A program made the translations under genes and the position numbers. A DNA stretch of 64,000 bases from Panorpa germanica (lineage: Eukaryota; Arthropoda; Insecta; Mecoptera; Panorpidae), in the NCBI GenBank assembly GCA_963678705.1, contig OY783204.1, positions 7,695,834 to 7,759,833 on the forward strand, written 5' to 3'. The notes under the pieces are model-generated. The model saw nothing but the letters and a program-made list of their open reading frames with translations, was not told where the DNA came from and made no database searches. This document shows, one piece after another, positions 31,961 through 42,290 of the stretch; the stretch's first letter is position 1; the number at the start of each line of letters is the position of its first letter.

Positions 31961-32288
31961 GCAACATTGGAAACTATTCATCTTGTGAGAAACAACTACA
32001 TCAATCGTGTGCAATCAAACATTTTTTATGCAAAGAATTATACAAATAGCACATCAACATTTGTATAATCATAACCGGAGTGCCGTTCTTCATTGAAACT
32101 TCAAATCGTCTTCACTGCGGATGCAGAACAATACATCGACGTGATCAAGTAAGTCAGTTGATTCACCAATAATCCTTAGCACTCATTTAATTCCGATCAA
32201 TTACTCATCCTATTTTCCCAATTCGACAATTATCCTAGCATTTTGTCGTACATATTTTTACTTTAAACAAAATTCCAATTATTTAAAA

Positions 32289-32981
32289 ATGGCTGAAAGG
32301 CAAGTTAGACTTTTAAAGATCAAACGCGCGACTGCAAAACGAGCTGTAACATCATTCGTGAACCTTCTTAATAATGATTCGGTAGAGTATTCTTGTATGT
32401 TAAAAAGTATATACGACGAGATAAAGGAAACGCGTGAAAAATTCTTAGCATATCAAGACGATATAGACTTATTGGTAGCGGATGAGGAGGGATATGTTCC
32501 GGAGGAACAGCATCAATATAGGGATGAGTTTGACGATCAGTATTGGCAAGCATGCGCTAAGGCCACTAAAATTTTAGATTCGCAAAAAACAAATTCGCCC
32601 AACCCATCTAGTTCTAGGGTATGCACGGCAAGTAGTATCATGGGAACACCGGTATTATCAACGTATAATCAAGGCCTAGAATCATTGAGCAACAGTCCTC
32701 AGACCCAAAATCAATTGAATAGTTCACCACCCGTGCATAGTAATCAATTAGCCGGGCACAATACAAATTTTAGGAATAGAGCACCTTTACCAACTATTCA
32801 TTTGCCAACATTCGACGGGTCATTTCATACTTGGTTAGGATTTTGTGATCTGTTTAACTCCTTGGTCGATGACGATAACACTTTACCCACAGTTCGCAAA
32901 CTAATTTATTTAAAAGATTGTCTGAGGGGTGAAGCGAAAGAGGTTATTGCCTCCATTGAATCGTCATCTCAGAATTATTAA
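32289..32981 (+). CDS. gag: Gag-like protein of Bel element 2
   Basis: This 230-residue frame starts MAERQVRLLKIKRATAKRAV. It has a charged helical N-terminus (about 1-100), a Ser/Asn-rich linker (100-160), and the start of the DUF1759 gag domain (LPTIHLPTFDGSFHTWLGFCDLFNSLV at about 167-193, then KLIYLKDCLRGEAKEVI). This is the usual Bel gag N-terminal layout, shorter than a full gag. It acts as a particle structural protein if made. Confidence 0.78.
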   Translation: MAERQVRLLKIKRATAKRAVTSFVNLLNNDSVEYSCMLKSIYDEIKETREKFLAYQDDIDLLVADEEGYVPEEQHQYRDEFDDQYWQACAKATKILDSQKTNSPNPSSSRVCTASSIMGTPVLSTYNQGLESLSNSPQTQNQLNSSPPVHSNQLAGHNTNFRNRAPLPTIHLPTFDGSFHTWLGFCDLFNSLVDDDNTLPTVRKLIYLKDCLRGEAKEVIASIESSSQNY

Positions 32982-33161
32982 TTAGCGTGGAAGTTATTAA
33001 AAGAACGATATAATAATAGACAAATTATAAAAGAAAAATATATTAAAACATCACCGGCTAATGATATTGATACGGAATCAGTATCTCACTCGGAGATACC
33101 TGAATTTAACCAAAACTTACAGACTCGCATACCTGTCGACACCCTATTAGCTACTACCATA

Positions 33162-35170
33162 GTGGATCTTACAAATCCAGAAGGTATCATAGAAACTCAT
33201 AACAAGGTTGCTTTAGACGTTGGCTCTCAGGATCGTTCTATAACTGAAGTCACGGCTAAGGTTTTAAGGCCTGACCGAACTGAAGTTACCATTTCGGTCA
33301 GCGGCAATAGTATAAAATATAGCACTCCTGCTGCTATAAAATCATTAGGTAATAGACCTCTATTTTTCGACAACTCACCTGAGTTTTATTTTGATCAAGA
33401 ATCGCTACGGTTCAAGCGCTGCATCACGGTAGCCGAACCCAAAAATATTCCATTACATAAGATTTGTGATACAGGCCAGAAAGCATATGGCGCCTGTAGT
33501 TACCTACGATCTGTAGATAAACATGATAAGGTTCGCGGTCATTTAATTTGTTCCAAGTCTCGAGTGGCTCCCGTGAGGTCCATTTTATTACAGCGTTTAG
33601 CGCTCCGCGACGCCCTTCTGCTTGCTCGATTTTTTACCGTAAAAATCACGCTATTAAATACTAGTGACTACCTTGTCTTGCGGTGTGATTCTACTCTAGG
33701 ATTATATTGGTTCAAAACTTATCTACATCGCATACAACCATATGGTAATAAACACGTCGCCAAACTACAGCGACTAACCGCCACGTATCATTGTCAACAC
33801 GATGCGTCACTCAACAAACCCGCGAATCTAGACTCTCGCGGTCCGTTTAATTCAGAATTTATTGCAGGAAAACTATGGCGGCATAAACCTCCGTGGCTAT
33901 TAAAGCCTCAGAGTCCATGGCCCAAAACAATTTTATCGAGCATTGAGCTTCCTGCTTTAAAACCATACGAACTTGCTAATTCCAACTACTTAAAGGTACA
34001 ATCGCGAGTATTAGAGCCACTTGAAAAATATTCTGCGCAGGGCAAACCTACCCATATTGTTACATACCTCAATTATTTCATTAATATTCCGCGATGCTTC
34101 AATTCACAGCGAACTAATAGCATTTTATCGTTTTCGGCAAAGGTAACAGTCCGCGATACTATTTTTAAAATAATACAATCATCCGCCTTTTCAGCGAAAA
34201 TAAATCAATTACGCAAGGGGATACCTATTCCTGAAAACAGTCGTTTAATGCCGATTAACCCGTTTTTTGATGCTTCGGGTAGTATTCGTGTAGGTGACAA
34301 TTTTACTCTCGCTGGGTTACCTGATAGTCAACATTACCATATACATATTTATTCATATACTATCACGCAAACTATTATACGACCGGAGCATGTTCAGCTC
34401 AATCATGCCGGTATTCCAACAACTGTATATTCCGTGCGTCAAACTCCTTGGCCTCAGGACCGTCGTAGCATTACGCGAAAAATCATACACCAATGTGTGA
34501 ACCTCGTTTCACAGACCACATTATGGGAGATCGTCCGCCGTACCGATTAACGCAAACCTGTCCGTTGCTTCGCGTCGGGTTCAAATATATTAAATCGTTG
34601 TATATTATAAAAACACGACATCGTCATCGTCATAGCTTAAGGGTGTATAGGGCAAATCACGAACTCAATGAAGCGCGTTTTAAGAAACACTCGACGCGCA
34701 CCGTATGTAATACTCATTTTCCGTATGAGCAATTAAATACTTATGCAGTTGAGATACAAGCCATATTAAATTCTCGTTCCATATGTCTCTTGGCTCCTGA
34801 CCCGCATAATATTGTTCCTTTAACACCATACCATTTTCCTATTGGTGGTCCACTGACAAGCTTTCCTCAAACTGTTTGGACTAGCACCAGCTCCAGCTCC
34901 AGCCAGATGCCTGCTTTTCAACACGCACAGCAGATCACGCAACATTTTTGGAAGCAGTGGTACCTTTGTCAATTAATTACGCGGTCATCTCAGCAATGGA
35001 AATCACCGAATCTGACGGTCGGCAAACTACTCTTGATTGCAGAAGACACACCTCCTCTCCTTCAATGTCTGCTAGGACGTGTACTTAAAATTCATGCAAA
35101 ATATATGGTGCAACACTTAAACTGCTCCAATGGGCAATTGCATCGTAACAAAGGACTCCACAAATCATAA
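33162..35170 (+). pseudogene. Diverged pol-like region of Bel element 2 (fossil)
   Basis: The first part resembles the Bel A17/RNase H region (KAYGACSYLRSVD, then CSKSRVAPVRSILLQRLALRDALLLARF near 33480-33630, and LDSRGPFNSEF near 33830). It continues into integrase-like similarity (LNHAGIPTTVYSVRQTPWP near 34400), and a later part resembles the integrase C-terminal side (FWKQWYLCQLITR, QCLLGRVLKIH near 34950-35090). The similarity is much weaker than LTR age would predict, so this lineage was probably already non-autonomous before it jumped. It has about two or three breaks. Confidence 0.7.
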
Positions 35171-35204
35171 ACTTTGAACTACAGATAGTTCAAGGCGGGC
35201 TGTA

Positions 35205-35566
35205 TGTTTCGTCCTATATAGTAATACATCGGCTCTTTAATTTTAGTTTTTTTTTTTGTTATAAATGATTTGTTATAATTGATTGTAAATTTTGTATTCA
35301 TTTCTTAGTCTAAGGCTTGTGCTGTTAACCTTGTAATTTGATTCCATTGTTCTTATGTTTATTTTAATTTTTACTATTGACTTTAACTTTTATATTCGAC
35401 GAAAAAAGACATTCATTCGTATTGCTTTCATTGGCACCGTTGCTTGTGGTTGATAATTCTCAATAAATCAATTTAATTTAAACTAAAAAATATTCGTGGT
35501 TTTTCTTCACATTCATCGTACATCATCGCAAAAATAAATCGATGTAAAATAATCGCGATTCAAACA
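35205..35566 (+). repeat. 3' LTR of Bel element 2
   Basis: Direct repeat of 30876-31235, followed by the target duplication CAATC. A short G-rich tract (AAGGCGGGC) precedes it. Confidence 0.94.
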
Positions 35567-35571
35567 CAATC

Positions 35572-35671
35572 AAAGGCGAATTAAAACGTCTAGTGCGACA
35601 TCTTGCTCCACTACCAATCGAACATTAATTAAAACTTTGATAACATATCTTAATTTCAACGCCCGGGAGAA
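35572..35671 (+). other. Tail of Bel element 1 between the nested insertion and its 3' LTR
   Basis: Encodes the usual Bel pol C-terminal tail (LVRHLAPLPIEH, then a stop) and ends in the purine tract GGGAGAA next to the LTR. Confidence 0.75.
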
Positions 35672-36173
35672 TGTTCATAAACGCATTCAATATTCATATT
35701 TAATATAAATATCTTGCCTTTATTTTTTGATTAATGTTAGTTTTAAGAATTTTTTTGTTAAACATTTATATTTTATGCGTATTTGTTTTAATATTCAGAT
35801 ACAACGCTCCCTTTGAGTGGTACCGAACCTTGCTCATGCAAACTGCATTTGTGTCACGACCACATTTCTACTAAGCATCGACACTACGTTTATGTTCGTA
35901 TTTCATCATTATTAACTGAGCCATCAAGCAATCAGCTCGCTTTAACCTTTTGTGCATAAAAAAAGTAATATTAATTTAAAAATATTATAAAATAACTAAA
36001 ACCGAGAGTTACATCAACGTAGTGTCGAAACTAGTATTTTGATCAGTTCAAATATTTAATCAATCCATGTAATCCAATAGTGTAATTGTAAAATAAATGT
36101 ATTCTGCAAAGTTCTTTTGTTTCGCTGTTTCTTCTGATATAAATAAAAAATTGTTATTAATAAATTAATAACA
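35672..36173 (+). repeat. 3' LTR of Bel element 1
   Basis: Direct repeat of 24575-25055, with a 20-bp longer A/T stretch near the end. Confidence 0.88.
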
Positions 36174-36182
36174 AAAAGGTCC

Positions 36183-36458
36183 TTGGTTAATTTTAATTTA
36201 TAAATTTACGTCTAAACAATAACTAATATTACACCTAGCAATATAGTTAAACTGATTATAATTCTCAATGCCATTAACAACTAGTTAACACAACATTCTT
36301 CTGAATTTACCAATGACGCCATACACACTGTGTAAATCTACGTATCAGCCATTTTTAACAATCACTCCGTTGACCAATGCATCATTGCATGTCGTGGCAA
36401 GCGACTCGTGTCAAAAGAACGAGGTTCACAAATCATTTCCAAAGCAGAGCTAGTAACA
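36183..36458. repeat. Old Ty3-like LTR fragment, right side
   Basis: Matches 62045-62200 (ATTTACGTCTAAACAATAAC and onward, TGTGTATGTCTACG) and then 58616-58674. About 180 bases of the LTR middle seem to be missing relative to 61666-62241. Confidence 0.7.
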
Positions 36459-36578
36459 TTTAAATATAACTTAATATTAGCAATGTTCCTAACCTATTTT
36501 ATAGAGTTCTTTACTATATAATTACTATTTCTTACAAACTAATTATATCTAATCCTAAATTATATCCCACATATATAT

Positions 36579-37175
36579 TGTTACGAATTTGCGGGCGTCT
36601 GAGCATACAAAAATTATAGTTTTAAAATAATAACTGGAATTAGCAAAAAAGGTTGCGCAGCCCTGTACAAATATCAAGACATTTTGATAACGAAGCTGTT
36701 TACTCGTTGGCGTATATCTTAATACGCGTGTTCTTGGAGATAACATAAACAAATGCATACCATGCACTTGTGTCATTGTTTACGAGTGAACTTTCTAGAA
36801 TTTAATATTACGCGTGTTGAGTGGAACGTCATAGAAATAGTCCGGAAGGTCAAACAGCGTATTTGGATAATTATAGGAATATTCTGGAAAGTCAAAGGTG
36901 TCGTGACCAGGCGTTCTGCTGTGTAAACCTCTAATATAAAAGGAGCAGAGCATCGCGTCGCGAGTCAGTCAGCGATAGTAAGAGAGTCCGCGATAATAAG
37001 TCAGCCAACAACAGTCAGTCCGCAAGAAAACATCAGTCAGCAATAAGTGAAATATTAAACAGTAATAATTATTAAGTAGTTGTTATTGTTTTAGTGTGAA
37101 TAAATAAAGTTTGTAAAAGTGTAAATCCTTCTTATTATTTTTAATTGTGGCTATTTCTTAATTTAATAAGTTACA
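36579..37175 (+). repeat. Solo LTR-like block with promoter and polyadenylation signals
   Basis: The block begins TGTTACGAATT and ends AAGTTACA. It has TATAAAAGG at 36935-36943, an arthropod initiator-like TCAGTC about 30 bases later (36965) and overlapping AATAAA signals near 37097-37112. This is the layout of an insect LTR promoter. I see no matching target duplication and no second copy in the window, so the limits are uncertain. Confidence 0.5.
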
Positions 37176-37479
37176 ACGCGACTAAATAGTGTAAACAATT
37201 GCTCCGCTCGGCAATTAAAAGAACCCTAGTCGCAGGCGTAATACGGCGTATATTTAGAAGGTTCGAGAATCCTAGTCTCCCTTCCATTAATCCTCGCTCG
37301 CACATACAAATTTGTACCTTTGGCGTCCTAGAAGGTTCCAGAGCCAGACTCCCTTCATCCCCCTTTCACGCCTTTACAAGTTTGTATCATTTGGTGTTAG
37401 AAGCTGAAGAGGATAGTTGCTACGTGCACACAAGCCGTCTCTCCGTTACGCCCAGTAAAATTGTAACAATATTTATGTA
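37176..37479. other. Short stretch of unknown origin after the LTR-like block
   Basis: No gene is recognised. It contains two related pieces (ACAAATTTGTACCTTTGGCGTCCTAGAAG and ACAAGTTTGTATCATTTGGTGTTAGAAG) about 80 bases apart, which may be part of an LTR-element leader. The 94-codon frame here has no recognisable content. Confidence 0.4.
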
Positions 37480-38768
37480 CTAGCTTTTACCCCCGTCGCA
37501 AGCGACGTCTTTTTTTTGTGTGTGGCTTGAACTTCATGTAAAAATTTAAATTCCAGTAACGTTTACCCCCGTCGCAAAGCGAAGACTTTTTGGCGTGTAT
37601 GATTTAAAACCAATAAAAGAATTCGAAATTACATTTCATATTTAACTCTATTTTTAAATTAAAATAATAAACTCGCTCAATAATAAATTAACTAAAAAAA
37701 TATATTTTTCTTATCAAAATAAAAAATATTTTTAATTTATGCAATATTTGACCAACTTTTTTTCAAAATGTGGGGTTTTCTTTTCGATTCGTAAATAGGT
37801 TACCAAGGTTAGCCTATATACAAAATCTCAACTTTCTAGCATAAGTTTTACTCTCTACAAATACTGCCCCCGTGCCCCCAAATAAAATTTTAAAATTTTT
37901 AATTTTTTTTTTAATAATAGTATACTTAGTTATTCTAGAATCCAGAATATGAACTTTCTCCAAAGTTTCCTACCGGGCCCCCGAATTTCTTCAAATTTCG
38001 ACCAAAGCGACGTCTTTTTGGCGTGTATGATTTGAATCCAATAAAATAATTCGTAATTACATTTCATATTTAATTCTATTTTTAAATTGAAATAATAAAT
38101 AAACTCGCAAACTTGACACATATAAACTGACTAAAAAAATATATTTTTTTTAACAAAATAAAAAATATTTTCAATTTATGCGTTATTTGACCAACTTTTT
38201 TTCAAAATTTGAAACTTTTTTTTTTGATTCGTAAATAAGTTACCTAGATTAGCCTTTATAGAAAATTTCAACTTTCCAGCACAATTTTTACTCTCGGCAA
38301 ATACTGCCCCCGTCCCCCCAAATAAAATTTTGGAATTTTGAATTTTTTTTTATTAATAATATACTTAATTATTCTAGAATCCAGAATATGAACTTTCTCC
38401 AAAGTTCCGTAGCGGGCCCTCGAATTTCTTCAACCCCACCTTTTTTACTTTTTGAATTTCTAATTTTTGTGAAATGTCAGCATTGAATACCTTAATACAC
38501 ATGCAAAATTTCAACTTTCTATCTTTTACGAATTAAAAGTAATACAGCAAAAAGGGGTTTACTTTTTATCCAGTTTTTCCAAAATTACGGGTTTCCAGGA
38601 AATTCAGGGGAAAATCCGGGGACGCCAAAAGTCTTAGAATTTTTTTCTCTACGAAATAGCAAACTTTCAAAAACATTGACGGAACCATTTTCATTCTATT
38701 ATACGAATTTCAGCAACAAACAAACATATAAACATATAAATATACAGTTGGAACATTATAATATAGGA
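37480..38768 (-). mobile_element. Helitron-like repeat type B, reverse copy with an internal tandem duplication
   Basis: Begins CTAGCTTTTACCCCCGTCGCAAGCGACG, the reverse complement of the 3' end of the copy at 24240, and ends at the same A/B junction. The terminal half of about 430 bases is duplicated in tandem (about 37562-37990 and 37998-38440). Confidence 0.6.
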
Positions 38769-39610
38769 CTAGCGCAAAGCGACGTGTATTTAATATTTGT
38801 GAATAAATAAATTTATTTGCTAAATTGAAAATACTGCAAAATATTATTTTTAAGTAATTTTCGTTATAATATATCCTTTTTTAATCATATGTTTTCTTAT
38901 TTTGTTATAATTCTTTCATTTACAGTAATAAAGCACTGTATTGACCAGTCTCCAGTGCCCCCGCTCATAAGCCGCAATCATGACCTTTTGGCTCCATGCT
39001 CTCTTTCATTTCCGAACTTTTAATTTGATTCCTCTAAACTTCCGCCATGGAGCGCCTTTTTCCTTCAGCACTCTGTATCGCTTCTTTTCTGAGCATCGTC
39101 GGTCCTTAGAGTACTTTCACAGCGCCCCCGCTTTAGCACTATAATTAAATAATCCTTCGTTTCCTCCTCTCTGTGTAAAATTATCATTTACCCTAATAAG
39201 GCACAGTATTGAACAAAGTCCACTGCCCCGCCCCTAAATACCAATCATCACCTCTTGGCTCCATGCTCTGTATCGTTCTCGCACTTTCAATTGTATTCCT
39301 CTGCACCTCTGCCACAATGCGCCCACTTGCAACACCACAGCCAACCTGAGAATCATCGATCATTACGGCACATTCCTATCGCCCCTGTTTTACCGCAATC
39401 ATTAAATAATCTTGCGCTTTTACCTCCTGCGTACTAATACTCTTAACAATTAGTTTTCATAATTAATTCTTCACTGGCAACCAACACACTAAATTTCATC
39501 CTTAGAAGTATATTATTTTTTAATAATTATTCGATAAGATAAATGCTTGATAAAATTAATTTTCACTCATTTCAATGTAAACCTACTAATTACATCAATT
39601 CATTTATGTT
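38769..39610 (-). mobile_element. Helitron-like repeat type A, reverse copy
   Basis: Matches 22653-23441 in reverse. It starts with CTAG and a GCAAAGCGACG remnant of the hairpin, and contains the two inner halves with CTTGGCTCCATGCTC. Confidence 0.6.
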
Positions 39611-41317
39611 TTTAAGAAAGCCTAGCGGTTCGCTCCTAATAATCTCATCTCTAGCCCTTATCCTTTCCGTTATTGTACTTTCAATTTAATCCCCTGAACC
39701 GCCGCCCACATTTTTAGCACCAAAGCAAATATTCTACAACACGGTTATCTCCCAGAGCCATTATAATCTATCGCTACTTCTTCTAACACCACCGTTACTT
39801 GGTGTACTGAACCCCGGCGCCACACACTCTTCCAATCAGGCACTACCAATTCAATATTAAAGTAATTCATTTACATAATTAAAACTGCACTGTAATCTAA
39901 CGTTCTAATTTTCGTATTTATATTTACGACAAAATATTAGCCTCCCCATTAATTCCCGCTCCTGAAATAAAATTGTCAAATTTTAGGCATAACAATCTAT
40001 TTTGATCGTAACAATTCTCTCTACCTTTATAACCTTTATCTACCTCTACTTTTATAAATGATCGAAATTTCAAAATTGAGCTCTTTGGCAAAGCCATTCC
40101 CGCTCCCACTTCCCCAATTTCACGCCGCTACTAAGGTTAAACTAATTTTTCGCAAATATGCACATGCGTAGTTTCTATTTTGTTAATTTGATATTTGGGG
40201 CTGTTAACTATTTCCCCTCTATACCTCTCACTCCTGTTCGATTTCACAGCACAACAAACGCACCAAAAATCAATTCAATTCTACTATTGAATGTAATTTG
40301 ACTATCTAACTTATAGAGAACTATTGTGCTTCTATTTAATATTCTACATGCAAAATATCATCGTTGTACCTCTATTTTGTTCTTATACTCGGTTTATTAC
40401 TCCCCACTCTAGTGTTACACTTAAGAAAAGGATTTTTTCTTTATATTTTCGTTATTAATGTGTTAATCTATATTTGCATACTAAATTTTAGCTTTGTATT
40501 TATATTTTAGCATTATTACCACCCCACATACCTGCGCTACTGAACCAGTTTGTCAAATTTTAACACAGGGATCTATTTTATTTATATCTAAGAACATATA
40601 TTCTAAACTATTGCCTTTCATTTCTATATATTTCATATTTCTGGTTTTTGGCCCACAGCGCCCGCCGCCTCTGGAAAGTTGCAGTTTTCTATAGTTTGTC
40701 TTTAATGACACTCTATATAGAGCCTACGTTCCAAATATCAACGTTCTAGCTCTGTTGTAACATTGCCCCCAAAAAGTCACGCCGCTACTGAATTAATATT
40801 TTGGTAATCCAATTTTTGGCAAACATGCGCAATTAGTGTCTCAATACATGCCCTAAGTTTTAATACTACTTTTTCAATATTTCTGGCTTTTACTAACTCA
40901 ACTGCCGCCGCCACTGAAAATTTGGGTGTTTTGGCTGTTTATTTTTTTTTATTAATAACTGTCTACAGCGAGCCTACATATTAAATTTGAACGTCCTAAC
41001 TCTATTCTAACATTGCCCCCGGAAATTCGCGCCGCTACTGAACTCAAATTTCAAATGTCCAACTTTTGGCAAATGTGCACAATTATTATCTCAATACACA
41101 CACCAAATTTTAGTTTTCTATCTTTTCTAGTTCGTCAGATATTTGCAAAAGTATTTTTTCAAATTATCCAGTTTTTCTAAAATTACGGGTTTCCAGGAAA
41201 TTCAGGGAAAAATTCAGGGACGTAGAAAGTCCTAAAAATTCGTCCTTTACATAATATCAAAATTTAAAAAACTTTGTAGGCGCCGTTTAGAAGATACCAT
41301 ATACGATTTTGTTACAT
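39611..41317 (-). repeat. Non-coding repeat module array, first block
   Basis: Contains module copy M1 (about 40335-41290), repeated at 42726-43700 and 43928-44880. Inside are half-units of about 250 bases marked by CGCCGCTACTGAA, CAATACATGCCCTAAGTTTTAAT and CCGCCGCCACTG. There is no coding content. It ends with a piece similar to the type B Helitron-like repeat (TTACGGGTTTCCAGGAAATTCAGGG). Confidence 0.7.
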
Positions 41318-41320
41318 GAA

Positions 41321-41388
<68 letters not shown>
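41318..41388. repeat. TA microsatellite
   Basis: A perfect TA run of about 60 bases. Confidence 0.95.
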
Positions 41389-41393
<5 letters not shown>

Positions 41394-42290
41394 TCTATGA
41401 GTTCTTACGAGTTTTCCATGTTAAATTGGAACATTACGAACATTATAATATTAAGACTAGCGCTTCGCCCCGTCGCAAAGCGACGTGTATTTAATATTTG
41501 TGAATATATAAAAGTTATTTGCTAATTTGAAAGTAATGCCAAATATTATTTTTAAGTATTTTTTGCTAAAATATATCATTTTATAAATTAATGTTTCTTT
41601 ATTTTGTTATAATCCTTTCATTTACAGTAATAAAGCACTGTATTGACTAGTCTTTAGTGCCCCCGCCCATAAGCCACAATCATGACCTCTTGGCTCCATG
41701 CTCTCTTACGTTTTCGAATTTTTAATACGATTCCTCTAAACTTCCGCCATGGAGCGCCTCCTTTCTTCAGCACTCTGTATCGCTTCTTCCCTGAGCATCG
41801 TCGGTCCTTAGAGTTCTTTCATAGCGCTCCCGCTTTAGCACGATAATTAAATAATCCTTCGCTTTCTCCTCCTGCGTAAAATTATCATTTACCTTAATAA
41901 AGAACAGTATTGTACAATGTCCACTGCCCCGCCCCTAAACACCAATGCTCTGTATCGTTCTCGCATTTTCAATTGTATTCCTGTGCTCTTCTGCCACAAT
42001 GCGCACACTTGCAACACCACAGCCCACCTGAGCATCATCGTTCATTAAGGCACTTTCCTATCGCCTTCGTTTTCGCGCAATCATTAAATAATCCTGCGCT
42101 TCCACCTCCTGCGTACTAATCTCTTAACAATTAGTTTTCAAAGTTAATACTTTACTGACAACCTACATACTAAATTTTATCCATAGAATTACATTGCTTT
42201 TTAATAATTATTCGATAAGATAAATGCTTTATAAAATTAATTTTTACTCATTTTAATGTAAACCTAATAATTACATTAATTCATTTTTGT
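41389..42290 (-). mobile_element. Helitron-like repeat, second reverse copy (short B piece plus type A)
   Basis: About 65 bases of B-type end (AACATTATAATATTAAGACTAG) are joined to a type A copy with an intact hairpin (CGTCGC-AAA-GCGACG, 41471-41486). The A part runs to about 42270. Confidence 0.6.

Larger units (their letters stand above)
30876..35566 (+). mobile_element. Bel/Pao LTR retrotransposon 2 (fossil), nested in Bel element 1
   Basis: This 4.7-kb element has LTRs of 360 and 362 bp and a perfect 5-bp target duplication CAATC (30871-30875 and 35567-35571). The LTRs differ at about five bases plus a T-run length change, about 1.5 percent, so it is younger than its host element. It has a Bel primer site, a leader full of 63-bp repeats, a gag, and a region with A17/RNase H-like and integrase-like similarity. 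I do not recognise protease or RT parts, so it looks like a non-autonomous member moved by relatives. Confidence 0.92.
24575..36173 (+). mobile_element. Bel/Pao LTR retrotransposon 1 (fossil), carrying a second Bel element
   Basis: LTRs of about 480 and 500 bp (24575-25055 and 35672-36173), starting TGTTCATAAACGC and ending TAACA, flank gag and pol of the Bel/Pao family. A purine tract (GGGAGAA) precedes the right LTR. I count around 19 base differences plus a small indel between the LTRs, about 4 percent, so it is clearly older than the element nested in it at 30876-35566. Coding parts in order are gag, aspartic protease, RT, A17/RNase H and integrase. It is broken many times (more than five). 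Confidence 0.9.

Noticed and set aside
31564-32049. Three overlapping frames of more than 110 codons on both strands
   Set aside because: All lie in the 63-bp minisatellite, whose unit length is a multiple of three; repeated residues reflect the DNA repeat.
41309-41494. Frame of 61 codons with a long Ile-Tyr run
   Set aside because: Translation of a TA microsatellite.
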